Origin: AEGEAN-183 sp964002385
Lineage (GTDB): Bacteria > Pseudomonadota > Gammaproteobacteria > Magnimaribacterales > Magnimaribacteraceae
NCBI GenBank assembly: GCA_964002385.1
Contig: CAXFFS010000012.1
Coordinates: 1 to 23,883, forward strand
Direction: 5' to 3'
DNA: 23,883 nucleotides
The translations under genes and the position numbers were made by a program. Positions 23,213 to 23,883 of this stretch are shown in pieces (position 1 is the first letter of the stretch; each line of letters begins with the position of its first letter). The notes beneath the pieces are model-generated. The model made no database searches, had not been told where the DNA came from, and worked only from the letters and a program-made list of their open reading frames with translations.

Positions 23213-23694
23213 TTAGAGAAACAAAGGAATCTGATTTAGAGGAAGTCTTCAATTTAATTTATTCAGCTTTTGGTAATCAATCAGAATCAGATTTGGTTAG
23301 ACAATTAATTATAGATGAAGATTTACTGTTTAATCTTGTCTTTGAATCATCAGATGTCATTCTAGGTAATGTAGTGGTTTCTAAAATTACAATGGAACCT
23401 GATGTGGATTTATTATGCGGTGGAGTTGCTCCACTTTCCGTGCTTCCTAAAAATCAATCCACTGGAATAGGTTCACAACTAATGAGAGCTGCAATAACAA
23501 AGAGTAAAGAATTGAATATCGATGCTTTATTTCTTTTAGGTGATCCAAATTACTACAAAAGATTTGATTTTAAGATTTCAAATTTGCCTAATGACTATAG
23601 TGTTGAACATTTTCAGGAGTTGGAGCTAACCAAAAACTGCTTGAATGATGTGAGATCAAAAGTTATTTATGCTAATGCTTTTACGAATCTGTAG
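23209..23694 (+). CDS. GNAT-family N-acetyltransferase (YhbS-like)
   Basis: A 161-residue single-domain acetyltransferase using acetyl-CoA. It begins IRETKESDLEEVFNLIYSAF, typical of the GNAT first strand and helix, and has VAPLSVLPKNQSTGIGSQLMRAA (motif A, with QSTGIG as the acetyl-CoA loop) followed by ALFLLGDPNYYKRFDFKIS, characteristic of YhbS-like proteins. The acceptor substrate is unknown. The ATG at 23209 lies inside repeat copy 2; a GTG two codons upstream is also possible. There is no normal Shine-Dalgarno. The gene is the only complete one between copies 2 and 3, so it looks like cargo of an element integrated at guaA. Confidence 0.85.
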   Translation: MIRETKESDLEEVFNLIYSAFGNQSESDLVRQLIIDEDLLFNLVFESSDVILGNVVVSKITMEPDVDLLCGGVAPLSVLPKNQSTGIGSQLMRAAITKSKELNIDALFLLGDPNYYKRFDFKISNLPNDYSVEHFQELELTKNCLNDVRSKVIYANAFTNL

Positions 23695-23707
23695 TCATGG
23701 GAAAAGA

Positions 23708-23727
23708 GTTACAAAGAAGTTACAAAG
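23708..23727 (+). repeat. Tandem GTTACAAAG repeats before copy 3
   Basis: GTTACAAAG occurs at 23708-23716 and again at 23719-23727, an 11-base period close to one helical turn. A related GTTACTAC lies at 23776-23783, immediately before repeat copy 3, and TGAAAC/GTTTCA (23743-23748 and 23764-23769) form an inverted repeat in between. Such short phased repeats beside a core site resemble arm-type binding sites of tyrosine recombinases; this is inference from layout. Confidence 0.45.
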
Positions 23728-23784
23728 TAAAAAAAATGCCCCTGAAACACACTATCTATAAGGGTTTCAAATTGGGTTACTACT

Positions 23785-23822
23785 GAGTGGGAATAAAATG
23801 AATAAAATAAATAACTTAAAGA
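23785..23822 (+). repeat. Direct repeat copy 3 (attachment-site-like)
   Basis: GAGTGGGAATAA (23785-23796), preceded by ACT, again copies the guaA end, and the following 26 bases resemble those after guaA itself. It marks the right boundary of the GNAT-containing segment. The next gene begins nine bases further on. This corresponds to the attR side of an integration event. Confidence 0.75.
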
Positions 23823-23830
23823 GGTAATTA

Positions 23831-23883
23831 ATGATTGAGAATTTCTTACAATATGGACAATGGGTAATTTTAATTTTGAGCAT
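23831..23883 (+). CDS. Start of an unidentified membrane protein, cut by the window edge
   Basis: ATG at 23831 opens a frame that runs to the right edge, encoding MIENFLQYGQWVILILS and part of the next codon. A Shine-Dalgarno-like AGAGG (23819-23824 region) lies about seven bases upstream, better than that of the GNAT gene. The hydrophobic run suggests an N-terminal membrane segment. Too little is visible to name a family. It lies directly downstream of repeat copy 3, so it is either the original neighbour of guaA or further inserted DNA. Confidence 0.5.
   Translation, partial: MIENFLQYGQWVILILS

Noticed and set aside
1..23883. CRISPR arrays, insertion sequences or rRNA genes
   Set aside because: No regularly spaced repeats, transposase frames, terminal inverted repeats or rRNA sequence were seen.

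Overview
The window is about 23.9 kb of AT-rich bacterial chromosome. The gene order thrS-infC-rpmI-rplT-pheS-pheT-ihfA-merR-like-tRNA-Pro, together with IHF-alpha, E. coli-type PdxH, GuaB and GuaA, points to a gammaproteobacterium. Low GC, tight gene packing, short spacers and many one-gene lipid or xenobiotic catabolic enzymes suggest a streamlined marine lineage of the SAR86 kind. That placement is an inference; no marker gene here settles it.

Left block (1-7494), core information processing. It holds the end of pdxH, then a same-strand run of thrS, infC (start codon AUA), rpmI, rplT, pheS, pheT (missing its tRNA-binding OB domain), ihfA, a MerR-type regulator and tRNA-Pro(GGG). Most of these genes are separated by few bases or overlap. 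The spacer after the tRNA (7495-7731) has no credible protein gene but contains three consecutive strong stem-loops behind a promoter-like sequence, and may be an RNA gene.

Middle block (7732-20048), accessory metabolism on alternating strands. It holds an IlvX-type ThDP enzyme, a PaaI-type thioesterase, an ACAD10/11-like acyl-CoA dehydrogenase, an acyl-CoA carboxylase carboxyltransferase subunit, a lipoprotein type-B carboxylesterase overlapping a DsbA-like 2-hydroxychromene-2-carboxylate isomerase-family protein, a class II aldolase-family protein, fumarase C coupled to pterin carbinolamine dehydratase, an alpha/beta hydrolase and an MFS transporter. Together they suggest uptake, ester cleavage and CoA-linked breakdown of organic acids or aromatic-type compounds. 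No complete pathway can be read from the window.

Right block (20123-23883), purine synthesis and an integration site. guaB (possibly leaderless) and guaA make GMP from IMP. The last bases of guaA (GAGTGGGAATAA) recur twice downstream, at 23201 and 23785. The second and third copies bracket a single GNAT acetyltransferase gene, and tandem 11-bp repeats lie just before the third copy. This looks like remnants of site-specific integration at the guaA 3' end, a known island target, in unusually compact form and with no integrase in view. It is the most interesting structure in the window, followed by the reduced PheT, the AUA-started infC and the structured spacer after tRNA-Pro.
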